Below are positions 28,601 to 43,600 of a DNA stretch of 64,000 nt, piece by piece. Location of the stretch: contig CM026387.1 of assembly GCA_014843695.1 (NCBI GenBank), positions 77,874,106-77,938,105 of the forward strand. The letters run 5' to 3'. The DNA is from Archivesica marissinica (lineage: Eukaryota; Mollusca; Bivalvia; Venerida; Vesicomyidae). The position numbers and the translations under genes are program-made. The notes beneath the pieces are model-generated. The model saw only the letters and a list, made by a program, of their open reading frames with translations. It was not told the origin of the DNA and searched no databases. How positions within the stretch are numbered: the stretch's first letter is position 1; the number at the start of each line of letters is the position of its first letter.

Positions 28601-31600
28601 TCAGGGAGTACATAGGATTATAAAGCCAGACATTGAGGTCACTCATGTAGAAGAATTTGTTTGGGCTCATATACAGCTAGATGTTGACGACCTTCACAGA
28701 GCCCTAGATCGAAGTGTCGACGATGTTCTACTGCTAATGCATACCACTATTGATTCTATTATGAGAAATCACCAGGAAGGTTGGTGTTATGAATATTATT
28801 ATCAAATCCAATTTTATAAATCAGTAGAAATCCATGTATTTGTAGAATGGTAGGGCATTTGCTAATACGTGTTGTATGAAACTTATTTCGTTTTAAGATC
28901 TTCGTGACTTAGTGATGATGGTTAAATTACTTCAAATCAATGCCCGTCACTGTACCTACACTATTTATCAACACGATTTTTCAAACATCGCTCATCATAC
29001 GTTGATCCTGTTACATCGCGCTAACATCGCTCTTGACCGGTGACCGTAATCGTAACTGAGGACAGTTGCCATTAACCTCCGCGAATCAATATCATCGGGT
29101 CATGTCGAATATTATTTTTCTGTATAGGTGTATTAATGTTTTTTTTTTATTGAGAACAAATAATTTCATTATAATATCAGTTTATAACAGCGTATTTGTT
29201 GGTTTTATACATTTTAATCCGTTCACCATAATTATACAAACACTCATTTCGGAAGAATGCAGAGTAATAATCAAAAGAAGAAGCTAAAACAACCATATCT
29301 GTATGCTGTAATTATAATCCCAGAAGCAACATAATAATGGACGTAATCAATTCTTGAGGAGAAGAATTATACATGTATAAGACTTTATTATACATTAACA
29401 TGTAAAGGACTGTATTATACAGTAACATGTAAAGGAATGTATTATACATGTATAAGACTGTATTATACAGTAACATGTAAAGGACTGTATTATATAGTAA
29501 CATGTAAAGGACTGTATTATACATTAACATGTAAAGGACTGTATGATACAGTAACATGTAAAGGAATGTATTATACATGTATAAGACTGTATTATACAGT
29601 AACATGTAAAGGACTGTATTATATAGTAACATGTAAAGGACTGTATTATACATTAACATGTAAAGGACTGTATGATACAGTAACATGTAAAGGACTGTAT
29701 TATACATTAACATGTAAAGGACTGTATTATACAGTAACATGTAAAGGACTGTATTATACAGTAACATGTAAAGGACTGTATTATACATGAACATGTAAAG
29801 GACTGTATTATACAGTAACATGTAAAGGACTGTATGATACAGTAACATGTAAAGGACTGTATTATACATGAACATGTAAAGGACTGTATTATACAGTAAC
29901 ATGTAAAGGACTGTATGATACAGTAACATGTAAAGGACTGTATTATACATGAACATGTAAAGGACTGTATTATACAGTAACATGTAAAGGACTGTATGAT
30001 ACAGTAACATGTAAAGGACTGTATTATACATGAACATGTAAAGGACTGTATTATACAGTAACATGTAAAGGACTGTATTATATATGAACATGTAAAGGAC
30101 TGTATTATACAGTAACATGTAAAGGACTGTATTATACATTAATGTGTAAAGGACTGTATTATATATTAACATGTAAAGGACTGTATTATACATTACCATG
30201 TAAAGGACTGTATTATACATTACCATGTAAAGGACTGTATTATATATGAACATGTAAAGGACTGTATTATACAGTAACATGTAAAGGACTGTATTATACA
30301 TTAACATGTAAAGGACTGTATTATTCATTAACATGTAAAGGACTGTATTATACATTAACATGTAAAGGACTATATTATACAGTAACATGTAAAGGACTGT
30401 ATTATACATTACCATGTAAAGGACTGTATTATACATTACCATGTAAAGGACTGTATTATATATGAACATGTAAAGGACTGTATTATACAGTAACATGTAA
30501 AGGACTGTATTATACATTAACATGTAAAGGACTGTATTATGCAGTAACATGTAAAGGACTGTATTATACATTAACATGTAAAGGACTGTATTATACAGTA
30601 ACATGTAAAGGACTGTATTATACAGTAACATGTAAATGACTGTATTATGCAGTAACAGGTAAAGGACTGTATTATACAGTAACATGTAAAGGACTGTATT
30701 ATACAGTAACATGTAAAGGACTGTATTATACAGTAACATGTAAAGGACTGTATTATACATTAACATGTAAAGGACTGCATTATACATGAACATGTAAAGG
30801 ACTGTATTATACAGTAACATGTAAAGGACTGTATTATACATTAACATGTAAAGGACTGTATTATACATTAACATGTAAAGGACTGTATTATACATTAACA
30901 TGTAAAGGACTGTATTATACATTAACATGTAAAGGACTGTATTATACATTAACATGTAAAGGACTGTATTATACATTAACATGTAAAGGACTGTATTATA
31001 CATTAACATGTAAAGGACTGTATTATACATTAACATGTAAAGGACTGTATTATACAGTAACATGTAAAGGACTGTATTATACATTAACATGTAAAGGACT
31101 GTATTATACATTAACATGTAAAGGACTGTATTATACAGTAACATGTAAAGGACTTATTATCAGAACATGTAAAGGACTGTATTATACATTAACATGTAAA
31201 GGACTGTATTATACATTAACATGTAAAGGACTGTATTATACATTAACATGTAAAGGACTGTATTATACATTAACATGTAAAGGACTGTATTATACATTAA
31301 CATGTAAAGGACTGTATTATACATTAACATGTAAAGGACTGTATTATACATTAACATGTAAAGGACTGTATTATACATTAACATGTAAAGGACTGTATTA
31401 TACATTAACATGTAAAGGACTGTATTATACAGTAACATGTAAAGGACTGTATTATGCAGTAACATGTAAAGGACTGTATTATACAGTAACATGTAAAGGA
31501 CTGTATTATACAGTAACATGTAAAGGACTGTATTATACAGTAACATGTAAAACTGTATTATGCAGTAACATGTAATATTATACATAACATGTAGGACTGT

Positions 31601-34600
31601 ATTATACAGTAACATGTAAAGGACTGTATTATACATTAACATGTAAAGGACTGTATTATACATTAACATGTAAAGGACTGTATTATACATTAACATGTAA
31701 AGGACTGTATTATGCATGAACATGTAAAGGACTGTATTATACATGAACATGTAAAGGACTGTATTATACATGAACATGTAAAGGACTGTATTATACTAAC
31801 ATGTAAAGGACTGTATTATACAGTAACATGTAAAGCACTGTACCATACATTAACATGTAAAGGACTGTATTATACATTAACATGTAAAGGACTGTATTAT
31901 GCAAGAACATGTAAAGGACTGTATTATACATTAACATGTAAAGGACTGTATTATACATTAACATGTAAAGGACTGTATTATACATTAACATGTAAAGGAC
32001 TGTATTATACATTAACATGTAAAGGACTGTATTATACATTAACATGTAAAGGACTGTATTATACATTAACATGTAAAGGACTGTATTATACATTAACATG
32101 TAAAGGACTGTATTATACATTAACATGTAAAGGACTGTATTATACATTAACATGTAAAGGACTGTATTATACATTAACATGTAAAGGACTGTATTATACA
32201 TTAACATGTAAAGGACTGTATTATACATGAACATGTAAAGGACTGTATTATACATTAACATGTAAAGGACTGTATTATACATTAACATGTAAAGGACTGT
32301 ATTATACAGTAACATGTAAAGGACTGTATTATACATTAACATGTAAAGGACTGTATTATACATTAACATGTAAAGGACTGTATTATACATTAACATGTAA
32401 AGGACTGTATTATACATTAACATGTAAAGGACTGTATTATACAGTAACATGTAAAGGACTGTATTATACAGTAACATGTAAAGGACTGTATTATACAGTA
32501 ACATGTAAAGGACTGTATTATACATTAACATGTAAAGGACTGTATTATACAGTAACATGTAAAGGACTGTATTATGCATGAACATGTAAAGGACTGTATT
32601 ATGCATTAACATGTAAAGGACTGTATTATACATTAACATGTAAAGGACTGTATTATACAGTAACATGTAAAGGACTGTATTATACATTAACATGTAAAGG
32701 ACTGTATTATACATTAACATGTAAAGGACTGTATTATACATGAACATGTAAAGGACTGTATTATACATGAACATGTAAAGGACTGTATTATACATGAACA
32801 TGTAAAAGACTGTATTATACATTAACATGTAAAGGACTGTATTATACAGTAACATGTAAAGGACTGTATTATACATGAACATGTAAAGGACTGTATTATG
32901 CATTAACATGTAAAGGACTGTATTATGCATTAACATGTAAAGGACTGTATTATACATTAACATGTAAAGGACTGTATTATACATTAACATGTAAAGGACT
33001 GTATTATACATTAACATGTAAAGGACTGTATTATACATTAACATGTAAAGGACTGTATTATACATTAACATGTAAAGGACTGTATTATACATTAACATGT
33101 AAAGGACTGTATTATACAGTAACATGTAAAGGACTGTATTATACATTAACATGTAAAGGACTGTATTATACATTAACATGTAAAGGACTGTTATTATACA
33201 GTAACATATAAATGACTGTATTATACATTAACATGTAAAGGACTGTATTATGCATTAACATGTAAAGGACTGTATTATACAGTAACATGTAAAGGACTGT
33301 ATTATAAATAACATGTAACGGACTGTATTATATATGAACATGTAACGGACTGTATTATGCATGAACATGTAAAGGACTGTATTATGCATGACCATGTAAA
33401 TGACTGTACAATACATGCACATGTAAAGGACTGTATTATACATGATTATGTAAATGACTGTATTATACAGTAACATGTAAAGGACTGTATTATACATTAA
33501 CATGTAAGGACTGTATTATACATGATCATGTAAAGGACTGTATCATACATGAACATGTAAAGGACTGTATTATACATTAACATGTAAAGGACTGTACTAT
33601 ACATGAACATGTATAAGACACTGTCTTTCATTTTAATCCTTTTTTCTGTATTGTGTAAATTGTTCAACCTAGTTTATAAATTAGTGGTGAACTGGCTTTG
33701 ACTAACAGTCATAGAACATAATTGAATGTACATGTACGTGTAATTTTAGGAAAGGAATTAAGTCATTTATAATTTGCTGGTATAAAGATAAATTTACGGC
33801 ATTCACTGCGATTTAGGCAGAGCAAATATTTTATGGAAATTGTTTCAAATTAATTACCATGTTGTCATTGCGACGCAGTAAGATATCAACATGATGATAG
33901 CGTTGACGCTGGTATCAAAATATCAACCGGGGAGTTGATATCAACGCAATAGGAACCTATTACACATCGTGACAGCGTAGTAATTGCAAAACGAAAGGAT
34001 ATTTAGTTGATAAATCCATCGGCTATTCAGATAATGCAGGTCTACTTTATTTAACCATGTGATTAATTGTTGATATGTAGGTGTACTTGTTGGGGCCGAA
34101 GTGAGTAATCTGTCAAGCAAACAAGGAAGATGTCAGTGGGAAACTAATTTCTCTACAAGATATATACAAGAAGTGTTTCAGGTAGGTTCTCGCGTGTATT
34201 AGTTAGGATCAATTCTTTTAATATTTGCATAGGACATACTAATTATTTTTTATTTGGAAAGTTAGAAAATATTCCAAAAAGTTACCAAATCAATCAATGC
34301 AACTGGTTCACTATTCACTGTGGATATGTGTGTGCTGGTGTACTTCTCTCTATCTGTACATCTCGATATGTGTATGCTGGAGTACTTCTGTCTACCTGTA
34401 CATTTCGATATGTGTGTGCTGGAGTACTTCTCTCTACATGTACATCTCGATATGTGAGTGCTGGTGTACTTCTCTCTATCTGTACATCTCGATATGTGTG
34501 TGCTGGAGTACTTCTCTCTATCTGTACATCTCGATATGTGAGTGATGGTGTACCTCTCTCTATCTGTGCATCTCGATATGTGTGTGCTGGTGTACTTCTC

Positions 34601-37600
34601 TCTACCTGTACCTCTCGATATGTGTGTGCTGGAGTACTTCTCTCTATCTGTACATCTCGATATGTGTGTGTTGGAGTACTTCTCTCTATCTGTACATCTC
34701 GATATGTCTGTGCTGGAGTACTTCTCTCTATCTGTACATCTCGATATGTGTGTGCTGGTGTACTTCTCTCTACCTGTACATCTCGATATGTGTGTGCTGG
34801 AGTACTTCTCTCTATCTGTACATCTCGATATGTGAGTGATGGTGTACCTCTCTCTATCTGTACATCTCGATATGTGTGTGCTGGTGTACTTCTTTCTATC
34901 TGTACATCTCGATATGTGTGTGCTGGTGTACTTCTTTCTATCTGTACATCTCGATATGTGTGTGCTGGTGTACTTCTTTCTATCTGTACATCTCGATATG
35001 TGTGTGCTGGTGTACATCTCTCTATCTGTACATCTCGATATGTGTGTGCTGGTGTACTTCTCTCTACCTGTACATCTGGATATGTGTGTGCTGGTGTACT
35101 TCTCTCTATATGTACATATGGATATGTGTGTGCTGGAGTACTTATCTCTATATGTACATCTCGATATGTGTGTGCTGGTGTAATTCTCTCTATCTGTACA
35201 TCTCGATATGTGTGTGCTGGAGTACTTCTCTCTATCTGTACATCTGGATATGTGTGTGCTGGAGTACTTCTCTCTATCTGTAGATTATGTACATTTGGTG
35301 GACTCCATTTCATACTTTGAGATGTACATACAACATCTACTCAACATTTTGCAACTGCACAATCGTTAGAGAAATATGCATTGAATGTGTGTGTGCCTGT
35401 CACAAATGTATGCACATTTCCTAAGCCTTTCTGGAAGCAAGGTATGATGCATCTAGTTCAGACAGTTCAAATTATGCATTATGAAAATATTCGAATGTTT
35501 ACCAATACGAAATTACTACTTACTGTAGTTTTATAAAAAAAGTCATATAATCTATCGGGTTAAAACATCATTCATGTTGTTGAAATTGATTTATCGTTAA
35601 CAATCGTCTAAACAAAACATATTTCTTATGTACAGTATAAGTTTGTGCCGACTTGTAACCTATAATCATCTGTCAGGTCTATTATGTAATAAAGATATGA
35701 AATGTATGCATTCGGACACATGAACAGCACTTAAAGAAAGATGAAGTTTAAGATATCGAAACTCGAATCGACAATCGTAAGCTACAAGTTCAAATTATAA
35801 TTATAGTAATATATTTCACTTGGCATCCGTTTCAAAATGTGTGGAAATACAAGGAAAATGTATGCAAGTTACATGAATATGCATATCTTACCTGTGACAA
35901 CCCAATAGTTCACACGGACTGATCATCTGTGACAACATAAATCTGATTCTACCATTGCAATGTATAACTGACATCCCTCCATGCAATTTGAATGTCGGCA
36001 TGCTTAGCATCCAGTCCCCAGCCATACGTATGTCTTGGCTCATGAACATACTACGTGTAGTTTGAATGATATTTTTCATCAGAAAACATCGGTGGGATCT
36101 ACATCTTGGAAATTCCCTCTTGGGAAAATCAAAACTCCCTCTTATGGGCCGCCAGAAATAGGATAGGATGGTATGACAATGTTGAAATTTAAGGTATAAA
36201 TATGAATCCTTTTTTACCCTCTATGAAATCAATAAACTTGGCAGAGTTGTCACACAGTCAGTCTCATTTTAAATAATATTACCCTATCAGTTAAAGAAAC
36301 CTTTCAACTGCCATTAGATATCAGAATACTTAGGTGGCATGTATTACATTGTATGTATGAATACCATAGTGTAGATCAATGGCATATTTCTTCAAATCCA
36401 GTACGATTTAATGAAATGCTGTCAAGTTATCTCTAATAGACCTCAAAGTGAAATTACAACCAACCATATACAGTCAAACCTTGCCATCATAGTTACCAGA
36501 TTTGCCGCCATTACCTCAGTAAACGATTTGTAATTGGAATTTGCATTGGGAATCTCATACCTCATACCCGGCTACTATTAGTCATCCAGCATATGTATAC
36601 TAACTCTGTTTAATTATGTAAGCATGTCTAGAAGCTTTTATGACAGAGTTATGATATTAATGCTTTTTTCATCTGTTTTTTGTGTTGAAATATGATGGAA
36701 CATGCCAGGTTAACTTACTGAACAATGTGAGATGTCCTTAATTTATACATGTATGTTCAATATTTACAGAACCTAGACAATACCTTGAAGAACAATAACC
36801 AAATTCTTGCCCAGGATCAAAGACTCGGTAAATATATAGAAACGTTTATAATGTAATACATTATTAATATGACTGTATATGCATCACTGGTCCGATTGCT
36901 ACATTATATATTCATGTCCGTTGCTACATTATATATTCAAGCATGTTGCTACATTATATATTCAAGCATGTTGCTACATTATATATTCATACCCCTTTCT
37001 ACATTATATATGCATGCCCATTGCTACATTATATATGCATGCCCGTTGCTACATTATATATGCATGCCCGTTGTTACATTATATATTCATGCCCGTTGCT
37101 ACATTATATATTCATGCCCGTTGCTACATTATATATTCATGACCGTTGCTACATTATATATTCAAGCATGTTGCTACATTATATATGCATGCCCGTTGCT
37201 ACATTATATATGCATGCCCGTTGCTACATTATATATTCATGCCCGTTGCTACATTATATATTCATGACCGTTGCTACATTATATATTCATGACCGTTGCT
37301 ACATTATATATGCATGTCCGTTGCTACATTATATATGCATGTCCGTTGCTACATTATATATACATGCCCGTTGCTACATTATATATTCATGACCGTTGCT
37401 ACATTATATATGCATGTCCGTTGCTACATTATATATGCATGTCCGTTGCTACATTATATATGCATGCCCGTTGCTACATTATATATTCATGCCCGTTGCT
37501 ACATTATATATGCATGCCCGTTGCTACATATATATGCATGCCCGTGCAACTACATTATAATGCATGCCGTTGCTACATTATATATTCATGCCCATTGCTA

Positions 37601-40600
37601 CATTATATATGCATGCCCGTTGCTACATTATATATTCATGCCCGTTGCTACATTATATATGCATGCCCGTTGCTACATTATATATGCATGCCCATTGCTA
37701 CATTATATATTCATGCCCATTGTTACATTATATATGCATGCCCGTTGCTACATTAAATATGCATGCCCGTTGCTACATTATATATGCATGCCCGTTGCTA
37801 CATTATATATGCATGCCCGTTGCTACATTATATATGCATGTCCGTTGCTACATTATATATGCATGCCCATTGCTACATTATATATGCATGCCCGTTGCTA
37901 CATTATATATGCATGCCCGTTGCTACATTATATATGCATGCCCGTTGCTACATTATATATTCATGTCCGTTGCTACATTATATATTCATGCCCGTTGCTA
38001 CATTATATATTCTTGCCCCTTTCTACATTATATATTGATGCCAGTTGCTACACTATATATTCATGCATGTTGCTAATTTTTATATTATTGCCCGTTGCTA
38101 CATTATATATTCATACAATTACAGGAGCAAATAAACATAATCTATATTCTCAGATACATTAATGGTGAAATAAATGTATCACTTCTCTTGTTTAGAAAGT
38201 GAAGATATGATATCTAAAACGTCTTTACCATAATGGTGTAAGCCTTCAGATCATAAATCCAGCTATGATGTTTTTAAGCACAAGGTTGTGTAATTGCAAT
38301 TCTAATATGGTATCATCATATTATTGCTTTCAATTCTGAGTTGCTGAATACACTCATACATACTCATACACAGAGAGGAACCAATATTCTCTCTGTACAT
38401 TCATTAACCTTATAAAATTGGTAACAAGCATACACAGAGATGAACCAATATTCTCTCTGTACATTCATTAACCTTATAAAATGTATAACAATCATACACA
38501 GAGATGAACCAATATTATCTCTGTACATTCATTAACCTTATCAAATGTATAACAATCATACACAGAGATGAACCAATATTCTCTCTGTACATTCATTAAC
38601 CTTATAAAATTTGTAACAATCATACACAGAGATGAACCAATATTCTCTCTGTACATTCATTAACCTTATAATATTTGTAACAAGCATACACAGAGATGAA
38701 CCAATATTCTCGCTGTACATTCATTAACTTGATCAAATGTATAACAATCATACACAGAGATGAACCAATATTCTCTCTGTACATTCATTAACCTTATAAA
38801 ATTTGTAACAAGCATACACAGAGATGGACAAATATTGTCTATGTACATTCATTATTGTTTTTATATATTTGTATGCAGTATGTCCATATCATGTAGAGCC
38901 TTGTTTTGAAAACAAGTCTCACACATTGCTTTTATCTTAGCATATGTTGCATTATGTATTTTGCGTTTAGGTCATTCAGCACCATATCTGTGTGGATACT
39001 TTTTGCTATTTAGCTACCAGTAAGCACAACGAAATTGAAAAGTTTTATTTCATTTTGCATGTCCATTGTTTGATTTATGTTCCCATATTCCATTGCCACA
39101 ATATACTTAGTCGTGAAACTCGTGATTGGATTCGTCTGTGTCAGTCTTTGGAGGCAATATTTATGTTTACAATGATGTCCACTGGCTGTCCGATTAGCCA
39201 AGTGGTTAGCGCACTCGCTTCTCACCAAAAATAACCCTGGTTAGATCCTCGGACCAGGAAGTATGTGAGATGGCACGGTGGTCGCCAGATCGGACATGTG
39301 GGTTTTCTCCGGCTAATCCGGTTTCCTCCCACGCGAATAACCACATATAAGCTTTCATCCGCGCCAACGAGAGTGATTAATATAAGTTGTTAGAACTTGC
39401 TTCGCAATCGTTGTAAAATTTAAATAATGATGTTAAAATGTGTGGTGGATTCACATACTAGGCGATTCATATACGGGCTTGTACATGCCCATATTAATTG
39501 ATATATGGACTCGTTCCAATACCCTATATGGAACCTTTTATAAAATGAATTGGTCATGAGTATTGTTTTCCATTTTCACATATGCTTACACGTTACATTT
39601 ATTGATCCCAACAGTTCTCATTCCAAGCACAAATATTTGAAATATCTCATTTGGAACTTTAGTATACGTACCCTCACTGTACATGTATGTATATATTATT
39701 TGCTCCGTGTATTACTACATATACACCCATTGTCCGCAGTGGTATGTTGTAGTGACAAGTCAAGTATGTACCTCGAAGGTCGCAATTATGTAGCAAAAGT
39801 CCATTTTGAATAAGTATTGTAGAGTGCATGATAATCAACTGGCACATGTAGCAAAATTAAAACGAATCCATTTCAAATAAGTATTACAAAATGAAAATGA
39901 ATCCATTTCTTACAAAATTAAAACGAATCCATTTCAAACAAGTATTACAAAATGAAAATTAATCCATTTCTTAAAAAATGAAAATTAATCCATTTCAAAC
40001 AAATATTACAAAATTAAAATGAATCCATTTCAAACAAGTATTACAAAATGAAAATTAATCCATTTCTTAGAAAATTAAAACGAATCCATTTCAAACAAGT
40101 ATTACAAAATGTAAATTAATCCATTTCTTACAAAATTAAAACGAATCCATTTCAAACAAATATTATAAAATGATAATGAATACATTTCTTACAAAATGAA
40201 AATGAATCCATTTGAAACAAGAATTACAAAATTAAAATTAATCCATTTCAAACAAGTATTACAAAATGAAAAATAATCCATTTCTTACAAAATTAAAATG
40301 AATCTATTTCAAAGAAGTATTACAAAATTAAAATGACTATATTTCGAACAAGTATTGTATATTGACTGAGAATCAACTGACACATGTAGCAAAATTAAAA
40401 TGAATATATTTCAAACAAGTATTACAAATTAAATTAAAATTAATATAGTTGTATTTCAAACAAGTATTGTAGAGTGCATGAGAATCAATGGGCACATCTG
40501 ATACTAATGTGATTCATTTGAACACAGACATAGTGACCATCATGAGCATGACTTTATGCTTCAGCTATACGTTTATATGGATGTCACTAGTTGTTATAGG

Positions 40601-43600
40601 GTACCGGTATATATAGCTATATATATGTATTTAAGGAGCAGACCCGTTACTCTGCCTGCTATATGAGACAGACTCAAACACGGTCGGAGAGAACCCTGCA
40701 TCACTACAGGAAATTGCCAGAGTGTGGCGATACAGAACACCGATATCTCTACAACATCTCAGACAAGAGACTGAGGCCAAACTAACTCATGAACAACATA
40801 AAGTTCTCCAACTCTTCCTGAAAGAGGTATGTCAATGACCATATTTTATTCAATCTACCGGACACCAAATACAAATTAGATCTGTCAGGCAGATTCATAT
40901 TTCAGAAATATAGGTGACATAATAAAGTGAATCAATAAATAAATGAGACCCATGTATATCTTAGACTAAGCAATGGACCACTGGTAATTCCATGGTAACT
41001 AAATTAGTCCTATTGGAAAACCTTCTTCTTCTGATTTTTTAATATAAACGAAATTCTATGTCAACATTGTTAAATGAACGAACACAAATAATATAATAGT
41101 ACACAGTCAGAATAGGCTGGGAAATTTCCCGCTAGTATATCCAACACTGGGAGAGTATCTGGGAAATACTCTCAAAATGGGAAATATGACTTTTACGCGG
41201 GAAATATGAATTTCCATATAATATATTTTCTGTTTTCTTAACTGTTTTCACTCAAGTCATATGCTAAGGACATTAAATGGTTATTTAAACAATTGTCAGA
41301 TTGTAGCACGTTGAATCAATGAGAATGAACTGTTTTCATCACTGTCAACATAAGACATGTGTTTTATCATTCAACACTTATTGTAAAGGATTTGTGTTGT
41401 TTATGTAAAGAGTATCTGAATGTATGCAAGACAAAAGCCACTAGTCCTGTAATTAGACAATTAGCTATCAATGCCAAGACATTGTTGTCACTTTGTTTGC
41501 TTCTAGACAGTAAATAAAATGTTTCCCTTACATGGATTCGCTTTCAGCAGGGATTATCGCAAAATTTAATATTCATACCAAATACCATTGGTAATAATAA
41601 GGGTTTCTCAGAATATTTGCTTGTTGTAGACAATTTTATTATGAAATTGTGTTACACATTTTTGGTCTTAAATTTACAGATATTTTATATTAATCTATGG
41701 GGGAGCAACTACTAAGCATGGTATTTGTCATAATACTGTCAAATTTAGATCATATTTCCCTGTATTTCCCGACATATTATGCTTATTTCCAGGGAATTGG
41801 CCAACCTTATACAAATGTATTTCAATATATTTTATAGCTTTGAGCAAACATTGATGAAAATAATACCGCACCGAATACAAATTGAATATCAACAAATGGT
41901 AACTGCATTCAGATTATCTTAACCCTAAACATGTTGACTAAGTTGGAAGGAATGTGCAAACAGCGTAACGTAACACCGCGTCTGATCACGATCTATGTTG
42001 TTTGCTATTACATGTTTAGCTATCCACTATCCGAATAGCAAACAGCATAGGGCCTGGTCAGACGGGACCTCATTTTGTGCCGTCTGATCTGGCCCGATGT
42101 TGTTTTCAAAACAAACGTTAGTTGCGATAGTAGGTTAAAGGTTATTTTAAAAGTTGATTGCAACAAGCAATGCTTTATCGCATGATCAAGATACACTCCG
42201 GTAGTATTGCCAATGTATTCATAGATAGCCCAACTGTTTCCAATTATCACTGGCTAAGTAATAATTAATGTGAATTTCTCATTTTTCTGCATTCTGTATA
42301 TAGGAGCATCATCTTAGAGCTTTGCGGTATATTCCCAGTATTTTACGTCTACAACGTGCCCTGTTCCAAAAGTATCAACGGAAGCTGGACAAGGCAGAAG
42401 CCTCACAGATCACTGTAGCTCAACTTAAGAGAGGTAGGTGATGCTAAAAATATATTTGAACATCTATTTTCATTTTTTGTTGAAAGGAGTACAATGGATT
42501 GAAAAGTTGCTCTTAAGATACGTTATCGGCCATGTCCTTAAGCGTAGAATATCATGTTTGGTGCACAGATGCTTCGGGTATGGACAAATGATCACCAACG
42601 TCATGTGTGCGGTTCTGGCCCTAAAATACTTCTTGTAATATTGTGTAGAGTATTATGATACACCATAGGCTTGACACTACAGACAATATTTTAGGCGATA
42701 TCCAAGCAAGTTTGAAATGACAATAATTGTTACACGAGTCGGTACACACACGAGTCGGTATACATGCGTTATTTCAGATGTACTGCGGTCAGTATTCTCC
42801 CATACGGTCAGTATTGTCCCATACGGTCAGTATTCTCCCATACGGACTCAAATTCCATAGTGTACTTTTGCATAGAGTATATAAGATAACATATTGACGT
42901 ATTGGGTATTGGTGTATTTGTTATATGATCATGCCTTCATGTATAGTGTATATGACCGCACCACGTTTTATTTGGTATACGATCAAGTCTTGATGTATTG
43001 GGTATAAGATCATATCATAATGTACATGATATAAGATCAAGCCTTGATATATTTGGTATAGTATCAGGCCTTGATATAAAGTCACTCATTGATGTAATGA
43101 GTATAATATCATACCTTGATATAATTATTGGGTATAGAATGATTACATGATGCATTGGATATAGGTCACTCCTTGTTATATTGGATATAACGTCATACCT
43201 CGATATATTGGGTATATTATCATACCTTGATATTGAGTGTATACGGTTACTTGTTGATTATTGGTTATAATATTACTCCACAATGTAGTGGGTATAATAT
43301 TACTCATTGATATATTGGGTATAAGATTACTCCTCGATGTATTGGTTATAAGATTACTGTAATGTATTGGGTATAATATTACTCCTCGATGTATTGGGTA
43401 TAAAATTACTCCTCGATGTATTGGGTATAAGATTACTCCTCAATGTATTGGTTATAAGATTACTCCTCGATGTATTGGGTATAAGATTACTCCTCAATGT
43501 ATTAGGTATAAGATTACTCCTCACTGTATTAGGTATAAGATTACTCCTCACTGTATTAGGTATAAGATTACTCATCAATGTATTGGGTATACGATTACTC

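Noticed and set aside
29312..33503. Open frames of 610 and 462 codons in the 27-bp array
   Set aside because: Same cause; the predicted peptide is a monotonous YNTVLYMLM repeat inside an intron.
34262..35320. Overlapping 330-codon frames in the 42-bp array
   Set aside because: They exist in several frames on both strands at once, which marks a repeat by-product.
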